From NCBI RefSeq assembly GCF_003258595.1, contig NZ_QHHQ01000006.1, forward strand, positions 352,251-416,250: DNA of 64,000 nt, in the 5' to 3' direction. The notes under the pieces were generated by a model that worked only from the letters and a program-made list of their open reading frames with translations, was not told the DNA's origin and did not search any database. This document shows positions 1-11,093 of this stretch, in pieces (the stretch's first letter is position 1; each line of letters starts with the position of its first letter). This stretch comes from Acuticoccus sediminis. GTDB taxonomy: Bacteria; Pseudomonadota; Alphaproteobacteria; Rhizobiales; Amorphaceae. The translations under genes were made by a program, and so were the position numbers.

Positions 1-1
1 C

Positions 2-571
2 GACCTGGAGCGGTCGGGGGCGCACTTTCACCTCCATCTCTGGGCGCGCGCCGCTGACATGGCGCCGTTCGCGGCCGACGTCGCGCGGCTCGCGGGCGAG
101 GGACGCGCCAGCCTTCATCTCCCGGGGCCGGAGCGGCTCAGCATCGCCGCCGCCGTCGCCGCCGAGGCGGCCGACGAGGGGGCCCACCTCTACGCGTGCG
201 GCCCGGCCCGCTTCCTGGACGACTACGACGCGGCGACCGCCGCGCTCGACCCGGCCCGGGTTCACCGCGAGTACTTCGTCCCGCCGCCGGTGGAGATCGA
301 GCCGGACGCGGGTCCCTTCGAGGTCGAGCTTGCACGCTCCGGCATGGTGCTCACGGTCGAGCCCGGCCAGACCGTCCTCGCCGCCGTCCGCGCCGCCGGC
401 GTCGCGGTGGACGCGTCCTGCGAGGGTGGCATCTGCGGCGCCTGCCGCACCCGCGTGCTGTCCGGCGAGCCGCGCCATGCGGACCGGGTCCTGAAGCCGT
501 CCGAGCGGGCGGAGGCGATGATGATCTGTGTCGGCGGCTCAAGGTCGCCCCGCCTCACGCTGGACCTGTGA
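2..571 (+). CDS. Phthalate dioxygenase reductase-type oxidoreductase, C-terminal part (5' truncated by window edge)
   Basis: The reading frame is open from the first bases of the window, so the start and the N-terminal flavin-binding part lie outside it. What remains is the end of the NAD-binding lobe, with a CGPARF-type motif near position 200, and a C-terminal plant-type ferredoxin domain. The four iron ligands are visible as C-x4-C-x2-C-x27-C between about 418 and 533. That order (flavin, NAD, 2Fe-2S last) is typical of class IA oxygenase reductases such as phthalate dioxygenase reductase and VanB, which pass electrons from NAD(P)H to a Rieske oxygenase. The partner oxygenase is not in the window. 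An internal ATG at 59 is in frame but would cut into the NAD lobe, so it is not the true start. Confidence 0.85.
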   Translation, partial: DLERSGAHFHLHLWARAADMAPFAADVARLAGEGRASLHLPGPERLSIAAAVAAEAADEGAHLYACGPARFLDDYDAATAALDPARVHREYFVPPPVEIEPDAGPFEVELARSGMVLTVEPGQTVLAAVRAAGVAVDASCEGGICGACRTRVLSGEPRHADRVLKPSERAEAMMICVGGSRSPRLTLDL

Positions 572-829
572 GCCGCGGGCCGCTAGCCCTTCGCCGATGC
601 GGCGGTGCCGGGAACCGCGAGGCCCGCCCGCCGCATGCCGCGCCCGGCGTGCCGGACGGCCCGTTCGAGCGCTCCGTGTTCCCTCGTGTCCACCGGATCG
701 CTCCCCGTCGCGCCGGGATATCCTCCCCGGTCACGTGCTCCGAGCGGCGTCCGGCCGGCCCGGGGCACGGTCCCGCATCACGCCGAACCGCATTTTTCGC
801 CGAAACCGCCGCCGCACCAGCCTGATCCG

Positions 830-1423
830 ATGTCCGACGCCGCCGCCAACACCCCTCCCGCCACCGCCTCCACCGCGCCCAGCGCCGCGGGTCTCGGCCG
901 CGCCATACGCGCGGCGCGCATCGAGCGGGGGATGTCCCTCTCCCAGCTCGCCCTCGCCGCCGCCGTGGACAAGGGCTATCTCTCGCGCGTGGAGCGGGGG
1001 CTGAAGGTGCCGTCCGTCGCCGTCGTCCTGCGGATCTCGAGCGCGCTCGACATGTCCGCCGCCCAGCTCTTCGGCGCGGCCGAGAACGAGGAGGCGGTGT
1101 TTCTGACCCGCGCCGGCAACCGTGCCGGGCTTACCGTCGAGGATCAGGAGTACCACATCGAAGTCCTCACCCGCGCCGCCTCGTCGACCGGCCTCGAGGT
1201 GTTCCTGATGTTCCCGCCGCTGGAATTCCCCGAGGACCACAAGGTGGAGCACCGGGGCGACGAACTGCTCTACGTGGTGCGCGGTCCGGTGGAGGTGCGC
1301 TTTCCCGACCGCGTCGTCGAACTCGCCACCGGCGACTCGGCCCAGTTCAGGGGGGACCTGCCGCACCAGGTCCGGCGTCTCTCGGAAGATGGCTGCATTT
1401 TGGTGGTGGTCTCGGGCTCCTGA
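830..1423 (+). CDS. XRE-family transcriptional regulator with C-terminal cupin domain
   Basis: This 197-residue protein has an N-terminal Cro/CI-type helix-turn-helix (about residues 22-83, with the ALAAAVDKGYLSRVERG core) and a C-terminal cupin barrel (about 105-195, with EHRGDELLYVVRG and GDLPHQVR). The architecture is that of small-molecule-responsive repressors such as PuuR-type and SutR-type proteins. The frame is open upstream to 605, but the ATG at 830 is preferred: the stretch before it is Pro/Arg-rich and unlike a folded domain. It follows the oxidoreductase on the same strand after 258 bases and may regulate that neighbourhood, but the ligand is unknown. Confidence 0.85.
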   Translation: MSDAAANTPPATASTAPSAAGLGRAIRAARIERGMSLSQLALAAAVDKGYLSRVERGLKVPSVAVVLRISSALDMSAAQLFGAAENEEAVFLTRAGNRAGLTVEDQEYHIEVLTRAASSTGLEVFLMFPPLEFPEDHKVEHRGDELLYVVRGPVEVRFPDRVVELATGDSAQFRGDLPHQVRRLSEDGCILVVVSGS

Positions 1424-1448
1424 TCGAGCGATTGTTCTAAATCACCCG

Positions 1449-1463
1449 GAATGCGAAGCATTC
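1449..1463. repeat. Short perfect inverted repeat GAATGC-GAA-GCATTC
   Basis: The repeat has two 6-base arms and a GAA spacer. It lies 26 bases after the XRE-cupin stop codon, in a noticeably AT-richer gap before the glycosyltransferase genes. No T-run follows on either strand, so it is not a classical terminator. It could be a weak hairpin or a protein-binding site. Function is not shown. Confidence 0.3.
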
Positions 1464-1633
1464 TTGCCGAGGCGGCGTTCATCATTCTGAAAATGCCGTC
1501 CTCGAATGGGCATAGACTTTCCATAATTCAGGCCGAACTTCCGCACATTCATCAGTAAATTTCACTCCCCGCTGTCCGTCGTTCGACGGGTCAACGTGCG
1601 CACGCGTGCGCCTTGTGCAGGTCGGGGAAGCAA

Positions 1634-2734
1634 ATGGTTCAGCCTCTCGTTTCCATCGTATTGCCTGTTTTCAACGCGCACCCCTACATCGACGCGGCGC
1701 TGCGGAGCCTTCGGAACCAGACCCATCGCGAGCTCGAGATCATCGCCATCGACGACGGCTCGACGGACGGATCGCCGGCGATCCTGCGCCGGCACGCGGC
1801 GGAGGATCCGCGGATCGTCCTCGTGTCGCGCGAGAACAGGGGCCTCGTCGCCACGCTGAACGAGGGCCTCGGGCGCGCCACCGGCCGCTACGTGGCGCGC
1901 ATGGATGCAGACGACATTGCCTATCCGCACCGGATCGAGCGCCAGCTCGCCGCCTTCGCGGCGCGGCCCGGGCTCGGCATCTGCGGCTCGGGGTTCGACA
2001 CGATCCGCCGCGACCGGCTCCGGCAGCGCCACCTCGACCCGATGTTCCGGCGCTGCGACCTCGGCATCCTGTCGCTGTTTTTCACCGTCTTCATCCATCC
2101 GACGGTGATGTTCGACCGCGCCGTGGCCGGCTCCGCGCTCGCCTACGATCCGGCCTACCCGCACGCGGAGGACTTCGACCTCTTTCGCCGGCTGACCGGG
2201 CAGGTCCCCGCCCTGATGATCGAGGAGAGCCTCATCGCCTACCGCCTCCACGAGGGGAGCGTGTCGCAGCGGCACAAGACGGAGATGCGGCGGACCCACG
2301 TGCGCATCGTCACCGAGACGCTGGCGGCGGACGGCTTCGACGCCGACTTCGCCGCCTTCGCGGCGGCGGCGAGCGAGGTCGAACCGGGGTCGGTCGCGCC
2401 GATCGCGGACTTTCTGGAGGCGATCGGCCGGCAGGCCGCGCTGCGCCCGCCGGAGACGTCGGCCTCCTACGCGGCCGGGCTGCGGACGTTCTTCTACTTC
2501 CTGTTCGGCACGATGTGCGACCACGACAACCCGCGCATCGTCCCCGCCTTCCTCGACCGGACGGCGGGCTGGTCGCTGATCCGCCGCCGGGAGCGGGCGA
2601 TCTATGGTGGGCTCAGCCGCTATCCGGCGCTCGTCTCGGCCTCGCGCGCGGCGTCGGACATGATGGACTGGTGCATCGACGCGGCGCGGGCGCGGCCGGT
2701 CCGGACCCCGGCCGGCGGGGTGGCGCTCACATGA
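1634..2734 (+). CDS. Family 2 glycosyltransferase
   Basis: The 366-residue protein starts with a GT-A nucleotide-sugar fold: a VSIVLPVFNA strand, DDGSTDGS, and the metal-binding MDADD motif at about residue 92. An HAEDFDLFRRL stretch near residue 180 fits the acceptor or catalytic-base region of GT2 enzymes. No membrane segments are obvious, so it should act at the cytoplasmic membrane face in polysaccharide or glycolipid assembly. I chose the ATG at 1634, which has a GGGGAAG ribosome site just before it, over an in-frame TTG at 1613. Its stop overlaps the next glycosyltransferase start by four bases, so the two are translated together. The sugar and acceptor cannot be read from sequence. Confidence 0.9.
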   Translation: MVQPLVSIVLPVFNAHPYIDAALRSLRNQTHRELEIIAIDDGSTDGSPAILRRHAAEDPRIVLVSRENRGLVATLNEGLGRATGRYVARMDADDIAYPHRIERQLAAFAARPGLGICGSGFDTIRRDRLRQRHLDPMFRRCDLGILSLFFTVFIHPTVMFDRAVAGSALAYDPAYPHAEDFDLFRRLTGQVPALMIEESLIAYRLHEGSVSQRHKTEMRRTHVRIVTETLAADGFDADFAAFAAAASEVEPGSVAPIADFLEAIGRQAALRPPETSASYAAGLRTFFYFLFGTMCDHDNPRIVPAFLDRTAGWSLIRRRERAIYGGLSRYPALVSASRAASDMMDWCIDAARARPVRTPAGGVALT

Positions 2735-3840
2735 CGGGCGGCATGCGCTCCCTGATGCCGCAGTCCCCCTACGGGCCGGTCCGGCACCGGCGCATCAGCG
2801 TCATCATCTGTACCCGCAACCGCGCCGACGCGCTGGCGCAGGCGTTCGCGGCGCTGCGCGCGGCGGCGGACCAGCGACGGGAGCGGGACATCGAGGTGGT
2901 GGTGGTCGACAACGGGTCCATCGACGAGACGCCGGCGGTGATCGCCCGTTTCGCCGACGCGGCGCCGTTCCGCGTCGTCACCGTCACCGAGCCGCGGCAG
3001 GGCCTCGCCCGGGCGCGCAACGCCGCGCTCCAGCTGGCGTCGGGGGACCTCCTGGTCTTCGTCGACGACGACTGCGAACTCCATCCCGACTTCTTCCGAA
3101 GGCTGCGCCGCCACTATGCGAACGACCGCGAGCCGGTCGTGCGCGGCGGCCGGGTCGAGCTCGCCGACGAGCGGGACATGCCGGTCACGCTGAAGCTGTC
3201 CGGCAAGGTCGAGCGGCTCGACCGCAAGACGCCGCCGGGCGGCTTCATCCACGGCTGCAACATGACGATCCCGCGCGAGGTCGTCCACGACATCGGCGCC
3301 TTCGACGAGCGCTTTGGCGCCGGCGCCCGCTTCCGCTCGGCGGAGGATACCGACTACCTCGTGCGCAGCTTCCTGCACGGCGTCCCGGTCGAGTACGTGC
3401 CGGACGTGGTGGTGCGCCACCGCCACGGACGGCGCACCCGGGAGGCGGCGATCGAGGCGGTCGTGGCGTACGCCTTCGGCAACGGGGCGCTCTACACCAA
3501 GCATCTGCGCCGCGCCCCGTTCCTGATGAACCACGTGCGCTGGACGCTCTTCGGCTCGGTGCGCGAGGTCGGCGGCGGAGCGCCGTTCGACCGCGCCCTC
3601 CGCATCCCGAACCGGCGGATCGCGGTCGCCAACGTGCGGGGGATCGCAGCGTTCGTGCGCGCGTCGATGGCGGGCGGCGACCTCGACAGCGGGCCGCGGG
3701 TGCTCGGTGGTCCGTGGCGGCGCCGGCTGAAGCGGGCGTGGGCCAGCGGGACCGCCTCCGTGAACGAGAGCCGGGCGGCCGGCGAGGCGTCGCTGCGCCG
3801 CCGCGCCTGGCGCGAGCTGGTCGGCCCCCGCGAGGCGTGA
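2731..3840 (+). CDS. Family 2 glycosyltransferase
   Basis: This 369-residue GT2 enzyme is coupled by an ATGA overlap to the preceding glycosyltransferase. It shows the GT-A features ISVIICTRNRA, VVVDNGSIDETPA and the acidic metal site FVDDDCE at about residue 112. An SAEDTDYLVR motif near residue 205 fits the catalytic-base region. The last 120 residues are Arg-rich and lack an assignable domain. It probably adds a second sugar in the same pathway. The neighbouring exporter and acyltransferase suggest a surface glycan or glycolipid, but the product is unknown. Confidence 0.9.
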   Translation: MTGGMRSLMPQSPYGPVRHRRISVIICTRNRADALAQAFAALRAAADQRRERDIEVVVVDNGSIDETPAVIARFADAAPFRVVTVTEPRQGLARARNAALQLASGDLLVFVDDDCELHPDFFRRLRRHYANDREPVVRGGRVELADERDMPVTLKLSGKVERLDRKTPPGGFIHGCNMTIPREVVHDIGAFDERFGAGARFRSAEDTDYLVRSFLHGVPVEYVPDVVVRHRHGRRTREAAIEAVVAYAFGNGALYTKHLRRAPFLMNHVRWTLFGSVREVGGGAPFDRALRIPNRRIAVANVRGIAAFVRASMAGGDLDSGPRVLGGPWRRRLKRAWASGTASVNESRAAGEASLRRRAWRELVGPREA

Positions 3841-3896
3841 GGCACGGAACCCCGGTCCGGCCGCCGACCGATCGGCCCGTGTCAGACCGACCCGCG

Positions 3897-5696
3897 TCAG
3901 TCGCAGGCCTCGTCGGCGCCGAGGTCGTAGAGCGCCTCCATGTCGAGCGTCGCGACCCGTTCGAGCGGCAGTTCGTCCACCACGCGCCCGTCGCGCAGCA
4001 GGATCACGTCGTCGCAGGACGACAGCGTCTTGCGGTGATGGCTGATGACGACGGTGGTCTTGCGCCCGCTGCGGGCCCGGAGCGTGTCGAGGATCGCCGC
4101 CTCGGACAGCCCGTCGATGGCGTTGGTCGCCTCGTCGAGGATGAGGAGGTCCGGGTCGAGGAGCAGCGCGCGGGCGAGGGCGATGCGTTGCCGCTGGCCG
4201 GCGGACAGGTTGACGCCGCGGTAGCCGATCAGCGTGTCGTAGCCCTCCGGCGTCGCCTCGATGAACTCGGCCGCCTCCGACAGGTGGGCCGCCGCCATCG
4301 CCTCCGCGCGGGTCGCCCCCGGCTTTCCGTAGGTGATGTTGTCGGCGATCGTGCCGTCGATGAGCTCGAGTTCCTGGCTGGCGACGGCGATGCGGCTGCG
4401 CCACGCGGCGGGGTCGATGGTCGACAGCGGCTTGTCGTCGACGAGGATCGTGCCCCGGTCGGGCTCGATGAGGCGGCACAGGAGGCTGATGATCGTCGTC
4501 TTCCCGGCGCCCGACCGCCCGACGAGCGCCGTCGACCGCCCCGCCTTGAGGTCGAAGCTGACCCCGCGCAGGACCGGCACGAGGCCGTCGCCGCCGGTCT
4601 CGCCGCCGTACCCGAAGCGCACGTCGCGGAAGGCGATGCGCTCGGTGATCGGGCCGACGTCCTGCGTGCCGCCCGGCGCTTCGGGCTTTCCGGCGGGGTC
4701 GAGCAGCCACTGCACCGCTTCGATGGAGCCGGACCAGCCGCGCAGCTGCCCCCACGCTCCCTGCAGGCCGCGGACATAGGGCTGCAGGCGGTAGAGGAGG
4801 ACGACGAACGTCGCGATCACCGGAAAGCTGACGTTCGCCAGCCACGCGCTGACCACCAGCGTCAGGAAGAGACCGGCGAACATCACCTCGGTCAGCACCG
4901 GGAGCACCGACAGGCGCCGGTGCAGCACGAACGCGGCGTGGCGCAGGTCGTCCGACGTCCGCGCGAAGGCGTCCCGCTCGCGCTCCTCCTGACGGAAGAT
5001 GCGGATGAGCTGGCCGCTGTGCACCACGTGCAGCATCCGTGCGGCCATCGTGTTGTTGCGCGCCGTGAGGGCGCGGCTCGGCGCCTTCACCCGGGCGGTC
5101 ACGAGGGCGTGGATCGCCTGGATCGCCACGAGCCCGAGGGCGACCGACAGCGTCATCTGCCAGGACAGCAGCAGCAGGAAGATGGTCAGGACGAGGGCGC
5201 AGGAGGCGCTGACGATCATCGACAGTGTCGTCTGGATCGCGTCGGACACGCGCCAGGATTCATTAGAAATGATATTGAGGAGCCGCCCCGGATCCTGCTT
5301 CTGAAGGAATGGAAAGCCCACTCTGAGGAGGCGCTCGGCCAGCTGGATCCGGATCGCGTGGCTCGCCTTGCCGTAGACGTAGCCGCTGATCACCCCGTTC
5401 GCGAAGCCGACCGCGTTCTTCATCAGGATGAGCGCGAAGATGACGGCGCTGATCGCGACGAGGCGTGTCCCGGGATCGAGACCCGCGCCGATGCCACTGA
5501 AGAGCGCCGACAGACCGGAGGCACCCTCGGCGCCGTCGGGTCCGACGATAATCGACAGCAACGGGATCACGAGGCCTATGCCCAGACCTTCCAGTGTCGC
5601 GCTGACGAAGCCGAGCACGATGATGAGCGCGACGAGGGGGCCGTTCCGCCGCACGGTGTCGCGCAGCGTCACCCAGCTCGCATGGGACGTGATCAC
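3897..5696 (-). CDS. ABC transporter, fused permease and ATPase (MsbA/exporter type)
   Basis: The protein is a 599-residue half-transporter of normal family length. The first 330 residues contain about six hydrophobic helices of an exporter transmembrane domain. The ATPase half has Walker A GRSGAGKTT (about residue 390), the signature LSAGQRQR (about 495), Walker B LLILDEATNAID and the H-loop VVISHH near 550. It should work as a homodimer exporting a lipid, lipid-linked sugar or small molecule. Translation appears to start at GTG. It converges with the glycosyltransferase pair and its start lies only 38 bases from the divergent acyltransferase start. That context favours a role in moving a glycoconjugate; substrate is inferred, not shown. 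Confidence 0.9.
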   Translation of the reverse strand: MITSHASWVTLRDTVRRNGPLVALIIVLGFVSATLEGLGIGLVIPLLSIIVGPDGAEGASGLSALFSGIGAGLDPGTRLVAISAVIFALILMKNAVGFANGVISGYVYGKASHAIRIQLAERLLRVGFPFLQKQDPGRLLNIISNESWRVSDAIQTTLSMIVSASCALVLTIFLLLLSWQMTLSVALGLVAIQAIHALVTARVKAPSRALTARNNTMAARMLHVVHSGQLIRIFRQEERERDAFARTSDDLRHAAFVLHRRLSVLPVLTEVMFAGLFLTLVVSAWLANVSFPVIATFVVLLYRLQPYVRGLQGAWGQLRGWSGSIEAVQWLLDPAGKPEAPGGTQDVGPITERIAFRDVRFGYGGETGGDGLVPVLRGVSFDLKAGRSTALVGRSGAGKTTIISLLCRLIEPDRGTILVDDKPLSTIDPAAWRSRIAVASQELELIDGTIADNITYGKPGATRAEAMAAAHLSEAAEFIEATPEGYDTLIGYRGVNLSAGQRQRIALARALLLDPDLLILDEATNAIDGLSEAAILDTLRARSGRKTTVVISHHRKTLSSCDDVILLRDGRVVDELPLERVATLDMEALYDLGADEACD

Positions 5697-5734
5697 GCCT
5701 GTGCCCCCGCAATGCGGCAGCGGGGTGGCCGGGC

Positions 5735-6859
5735 ATGACTGACGCGTCCGGGCGCAGCCTGCCGTACTATCCGAAGCTCGATGGGTTGCGGGCGGTCGCC
5801 GCGTGCCTGGTTCTGGTCGAGCATTTCACCTACAACGAGATGGTCCGCGGGTTCGCGCCCGGGCTGATCGGCGTGAAGTCGTTCTTCGTTCTGTCCGGCT
5901 TCCTCATCACCTCGATCCTTCTGAAGGAGCGCGGGACGGCTCCTGCCGGGGTGCTGGCGACGCGGTTCTACCTGCGGCGGGCGCTGCGGCTGGCGCCCGC
6001 CTACTACGCGGCGATCCTCCTCACCGCGCTCCTGGCGCTCGCCGCGATGCGCCAGGAATGGCCGTGGCATGCGTTCTACCTGAGCAACGTGCAGATCGCG
6101 CTTCAGGAGCGCTGGACCGGGGCAGGGCACTTCTGGACCTTGGCGACGGAAGAGCAGTTCTACCTCTTCTGGTTCCCTCTGGTGGCGCTCGCGCCGCGGC
6201 GGTGGCTGCTGCCGGTGATCGCCGGCTGCGTGATCCTGGCCCCGATCTATCGGGCGATCATGGCGATAGAGGGGACGACCTTCGCCATCGTCCTCCTGCC
6301 CGGCAACATCGACAGCCTCGCGGCCGGCGCGCTCCTGGCGGTGTCGATGAGCGGGCGGGCGGCGGGGCTCGCGTTCATGGAGAGGGTGGCGGGCAGCCGC
6401 GCCCTCCTGTGGGGATCGCTCGTCGCCGTCGTCATGACGACGGGGAGCTTCGGGGACGTCGTCGGCTGGACCGGCGGGTCCGGGGTGTTGCGCTGGGTCT
6501 TCCTGCCGGTGCTGGTCAACGTCACGGCCCTCTGCGCGGTGCGGTCCGCAATCGCGGCGGACGGGCGGTTCGACATCCTGGCGCACCCGGCGCTGGTCCA
6601 TGTCGGACGCATCTCCTACGGGCTCTATGTCTGGCACTATTTCGTGCCCCAGTTCTGCTACACCTACATTCCCGGCTTCCAGGCGCTCGACGTCGGCGCC
6701 TGGGCGATCCTGCGCACCGTCATCTGGCTCGGCCTGACGGTCCTGATCGCGGAGGTCTCCTGGCGCGTGATCGAGCGGCCGTTCCTGGCGCTCAAGCGCC
6801 GCACGCCGCGCGCCGGCCGGCCCGTCCCGGCGCGCGTCGAGGCCGCCGTGCCGCGATGA
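5735..6859 (+). CDS. Acyltransferase-3 family membrane protein (OafA/YrhL-like)
   Basis: This 374-residue integral membrane protein opens with the family hallmark LDGLRAVAACLVLVEHF, which includes the conserved Arg and His, and has about ten hydrophobic helices. The stretch SYGLYVWHYF near residue 295 is also typical. Family members move acetyl or other acyl groups onto lipopolysaccharide, exopolysaccharide, Nod factor or peptidoglycan from the membrane. There is no extra periplasmic SGNH domain, so it is the short form. It lies next to two glycosyltransferases and an exporter, so acylation of the same surface sugar is a reasonable guess. Confidence 0.9.
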   Translation: MTDASGRSLPYYPKLDGLRAVAACLVLVEHFTYNEMVRGFAPGLIGVKSFFVLSGFLITSILLKERGTAPAGVLATRFYLRRALRLAPAYYAAILLTALLALAAMRQEWPWHAFYLSNVQIALQERWTGAGHFWTLATEEQFYLFWFPLVALAPRRWLLPVIAGCVILAPIYRAIMAIEGTTFAIVLLPGNIDSLAAGALLAVSMSGRAAGLAFMERVAGSRALLWGSLVAVVMTTGSFGDVVGWTGGSGVLRWVFLPVLVNVTALCAVRSAIAADGRFDILAHPALVHVGRISYGLYVWHYFVPQFCYTYIPGFQALDVGAWAILRTVIWLGLTVLIAEVSWRVIERPFLALKRRTPRAGRPVPARVEAAVPR

Positions 6860-6910
6860 AGCGGGCGGGGCGCCCCGTCCCCGTCACGCCCCGATCGAGG
6901 CGACGGCGGG

Positions 6911-6982
6911 TCAGGTCAGGACGATGATCAGCACGATGATGAGGGCGGCGGCGGTGATCATGGAAATGTGAGGCAGGCGCAT
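6911..6982 (-). CDS. Candidate 23-residue single-helix membrane micro-protein
   Basis: The frame has an ATG at 6982, a GGAG ribosome site 6-9 bases upstream (read on the minus strand) and a TGA stop at 6911. It encodes MRLPHIS followed by an unbroken run of Ala, Ile, Leu and Val to the end, which is enough for one membrane helix. It sits alone in the 291-base gap between the acyltransferase and typA, so nothing else explains the open frame. It is too short for coding statistics. Function is unknown; it may be a membrane-associated regulator or simply untranslated. Confidence 0.45.
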   Translation of the reverse strand: MRLPHISMITAAALIIVLIIVLT

Positions 6983-7150
6983 TTCGGTCTCCGTTTACGG
7001 GAGGATGAACCCGGACGGTGCGGCAACGTTCCCGTGCAAGGAGGGCGACGCCTCGCGCTACGGCAGTACTGTCATGCTCGATTGGGGCTAGCCATAAGCG
7101 CTCGGTCATGGCAGTCAGCCCCTTCACGCTCCCAGACACTGGCCGGCTTC

Positions 7151-9001
<1,851 letters not shown>

Positions 9002-9022
9002 GGGCACCGAACGGGGGGCGGA

Positions 9023-9997
9023 GTGCGCCGCAGGCTGCCCTCCCTCAACGCGCTGCGCGTCTTCGAGGCGTGCGCGCGGGCGATGAGCTTCACCGACGCC
9101 GCGGCGGAGCTCAACGTGACCCAGGGCGCCGTCTCCCGCCAGATCAAGGCGCTGGAGGAGGAGATCGGCGTCCCGCTGTTCGTGCGCCACGTCCGCCGCG
9201 TCGAGCTGACGCCGCACGGAGCGGCGCTCTACCCCGGTGTGCGCGCCGCGCTCGACGAGCTGGAGCGGAGCGTCGCCAAGGTGGACCGGCGCAAGGCCGC
9301 CGGCGTCCTCACCGTCAGCGCGCTGCCAACGTTCGCCATGAACTGGCTGATGCCGCGCCTCGAGGACTTCTCCACGCGCCATCCGACCATCGAGGTGCAT
9401 CTCGTCACCACGATCGGCGCGGTGGATTTCTCGCGCGACGACGTCGACCTCGCGATCCGCGTCGGCCGCATCGACGGCTCGGACGACCCTGCCGACGCCG
9501 CCCGCATCGACCTCAAGATGACCGAGGGCCACGGCGCCCTGAAGGCGCACCGGCTGATGGCGGACGAGCTCATCGCCATCGCCTCGCCGGACCTGATGCG
9601 CGCGGGCCCGCCGATCGCGGGCCCGCAGGACCTCCTGTCCTACCCGCTCCTCCACAACGCGACGCGCGGCTACGCGTGGGCGGACTTCCTGCGCGGCGTC
9701 GGCGTCCACGTCGACGTCATGCCGGAGGAGCCGAAGTTCGGGCACTACTTCATGGTGCTGGCGGCGGCACGGCGGGGGGACGGCATCGCGGTCGTGCCGC
9801 ACGTCCTGGTGGAGGAGGACATGGCCTCCGGGCGTCTTGTCGCAGCCCTTCCGCAGACCGTCCGCAGCGCCGGCAGCTATTACCTTCTGTGCCGCGAGCA
9901 TCAGTACGACCTGCCGATGATTAAGGCATTCCGGGAGTGGATTGCCGAAGAATCGGCCAGTTCCCTTGCGGCTTCGGCTAAAGCGGCGGCACCCTAG
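9023..9997 (+). CDS. LysR-family regulator, GcvA-like
   Basis: The 324-residue protein has an N-terminal winged helix-turn-helix (about residues 5-65, with FTDAAAELNVTQGAVSRQIKALE) and a two-lobed effector-binding domain. The opening LPSLNALRVFEA and the sequence after the HTH match the GcvA/AmpR branch. Translation appears to start at GTG with a purine-rich GGGGGGCGGA just before. It follows typA by 21 bases and precedes the aspartate dehydrogenase and ABC importer on the same strand, so it may control them. The ligand is unknown. Confidence 0.9.
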   Translation: MRRRLPSLNALRVFEACARAMSFTDAAAELNVTQGAVSRQIKALEEEIGVPLFVRHVRRVELTPHGAALYPGVRAALDELERSVAKVDRRKAAGVLTVSALPTFAMNWLMPRLEDFSTRHPTIEVHLVTTIGAVDFSRDDVDLAIRVGRIDGSDDPADAARIDLKMTEGHGALKAHRLMADELIAIASPDLMRAGPPIAGPQDLLSYPLLHNATRGYAWADFLRGVGVHVDVMPEEPKFGHYFMVLAAARRGDGIAVVPHVLVEEDMASGRLVAALPQTVRSAGSYYLLCREHQYDLPMIKAFREWIAEESASSLAASAKAAAP

Positions 9998-10162
9998 GCG
10001 CGGGGCGGGTAACGTCACGCATGAGGTTACCTCATCCATCGCTGCCGATTTGTGGTTTGTGTGACGAGTTCGGCGTTCCCTAAACTCATAGCTGAACATT
10101 CGCGCAGGATCGCGGACGCACCGGCCACCGGCCGGGCGGAGCGCCGCGGTCGCGGATGACCG

Positions 10163-11023
10163 ATGAGTTCATTCGAGGGGCCGCTTCTCTTGCCGCCATC
10201 AACGTCCACCCCCGGCGCGCCCATCCGCCTCGCCGTCGCCAGCCTCGGGGCCATCGGCATGGCCGTCGTCGAGGCGGTGCAGTCGGGTCGCCTGCCGGGC
10301 TTCACCATCGCCGCCGTGTCCGCCCGCGACATCGAGGCCGCGAGGGCGCGCCTCGCGCCCGTCGCGCCGGACGTGCCGGTCGTTCCCATCGCCGAGCTTG
10401 AGCCCCTGGCGGACATCGTCGTCGAGTGCGCCCCGGCGGCGCTCTTCGGCGAGATCGTCGGGCCGTTCGTCGCGAACGGGAAGAAGGCCGTCGTCCTCTC
10501 CATCGGCGCGCTCCTCACGCACGGCGATCTCATCGAACTCGCCGGCCGCACCGGCGGGCAGATCATCGCCCCCTCCGGCGCGCTCCTGGCGCTCGACGCG
10601 GTGACGGCCGCCGCCGAGGGCACGATCCACTCCATCAAGATGATCACCCGCAAGCCCGTGAAGGGCCTCCTCGGCGCGCCGTACCTCGAAGAGAACGGCA
10701 TCGACATCGCCGCCGCGACGGAGCCGGTGAAGGTGTTCAGCGGCACCGCGCGCGAGGCGGCGAAGGGCTTCCCGGCCAACCTCAACGTCGGCGCCGCGCT
10801 GGCGCTCGCGGGCGTCGGTCCGGACGCCACCACCATCGAGATCTGGGCCGACCCCGCGCTGACCCGCAACACGCATCGCATCGAGGTCGACGCCGACAGC
10901 GCCAGCTTCTCGATGGCGATCGAGAACATCCCCAGCGAGAACCCCAAGACCGGACGCATCACGGCGCTCTCCGTGCTCGCCGCGCTCCGCAAGATGACCG
11001 CCCCGCTGCGCGTCGGCACCTGA
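10163..11023 (+). CDS. L-aspartate dehydrogenase family protein
   Basis: The protein is 286 residues long. It has an N-terminal Rossmann region (IRLAVASLGAIG, about residues 21-32) and the C-terminal catalytic domain of the aspartate dehydrogenase/DUF108 family. That domain includes the PSGALLALDAV stretch, the GFPANLNVGAALALAG motif and the NTHRIEVDAD motif holding the conserved His. Known members convert L-aspartate to iminosuccinate with NAD(P), for NAD synthesis or amino-acid breakdown. The first glycine of the dinucleotide motif is replaced by Ser, a mild departure. It lies 70 bases upstream of a complete ABC importer on the same strand, which suggests a catabolic rather than NAD-synthesis role. 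Confidence 0.85.
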   Translation: MSSFEGPLLLPPSTSTPGAPIRLAVASLGAIGMAVVEAVQSGRLPGFTIAAVSARDIEAARARLAPVAPDVPVVPIAELEPLADIVVECAPAALFGEIVGPFVANGKKAVVLSIGALLTHGDLIELAGRTGGQIIAPSGALLALDAVTAAAEGTIHSIKMITRKPVKGLLGAPYLEENGIDIAAATEPVKVFSGTAREAAKGFPANLNVGAALALAGVGPDATTIEIWADPALTRNTHRIEVDADSASFSMAIENIPSENPKTGRITALSVLAALRKMTAPLRVGT

Positions 11024-11093
11024 ACCAGGCCGCCGTCCCGCCCCGTCACGTCACGTCACGCCGACCCCCGTCACGCCGAGAGGAGATCTCACC

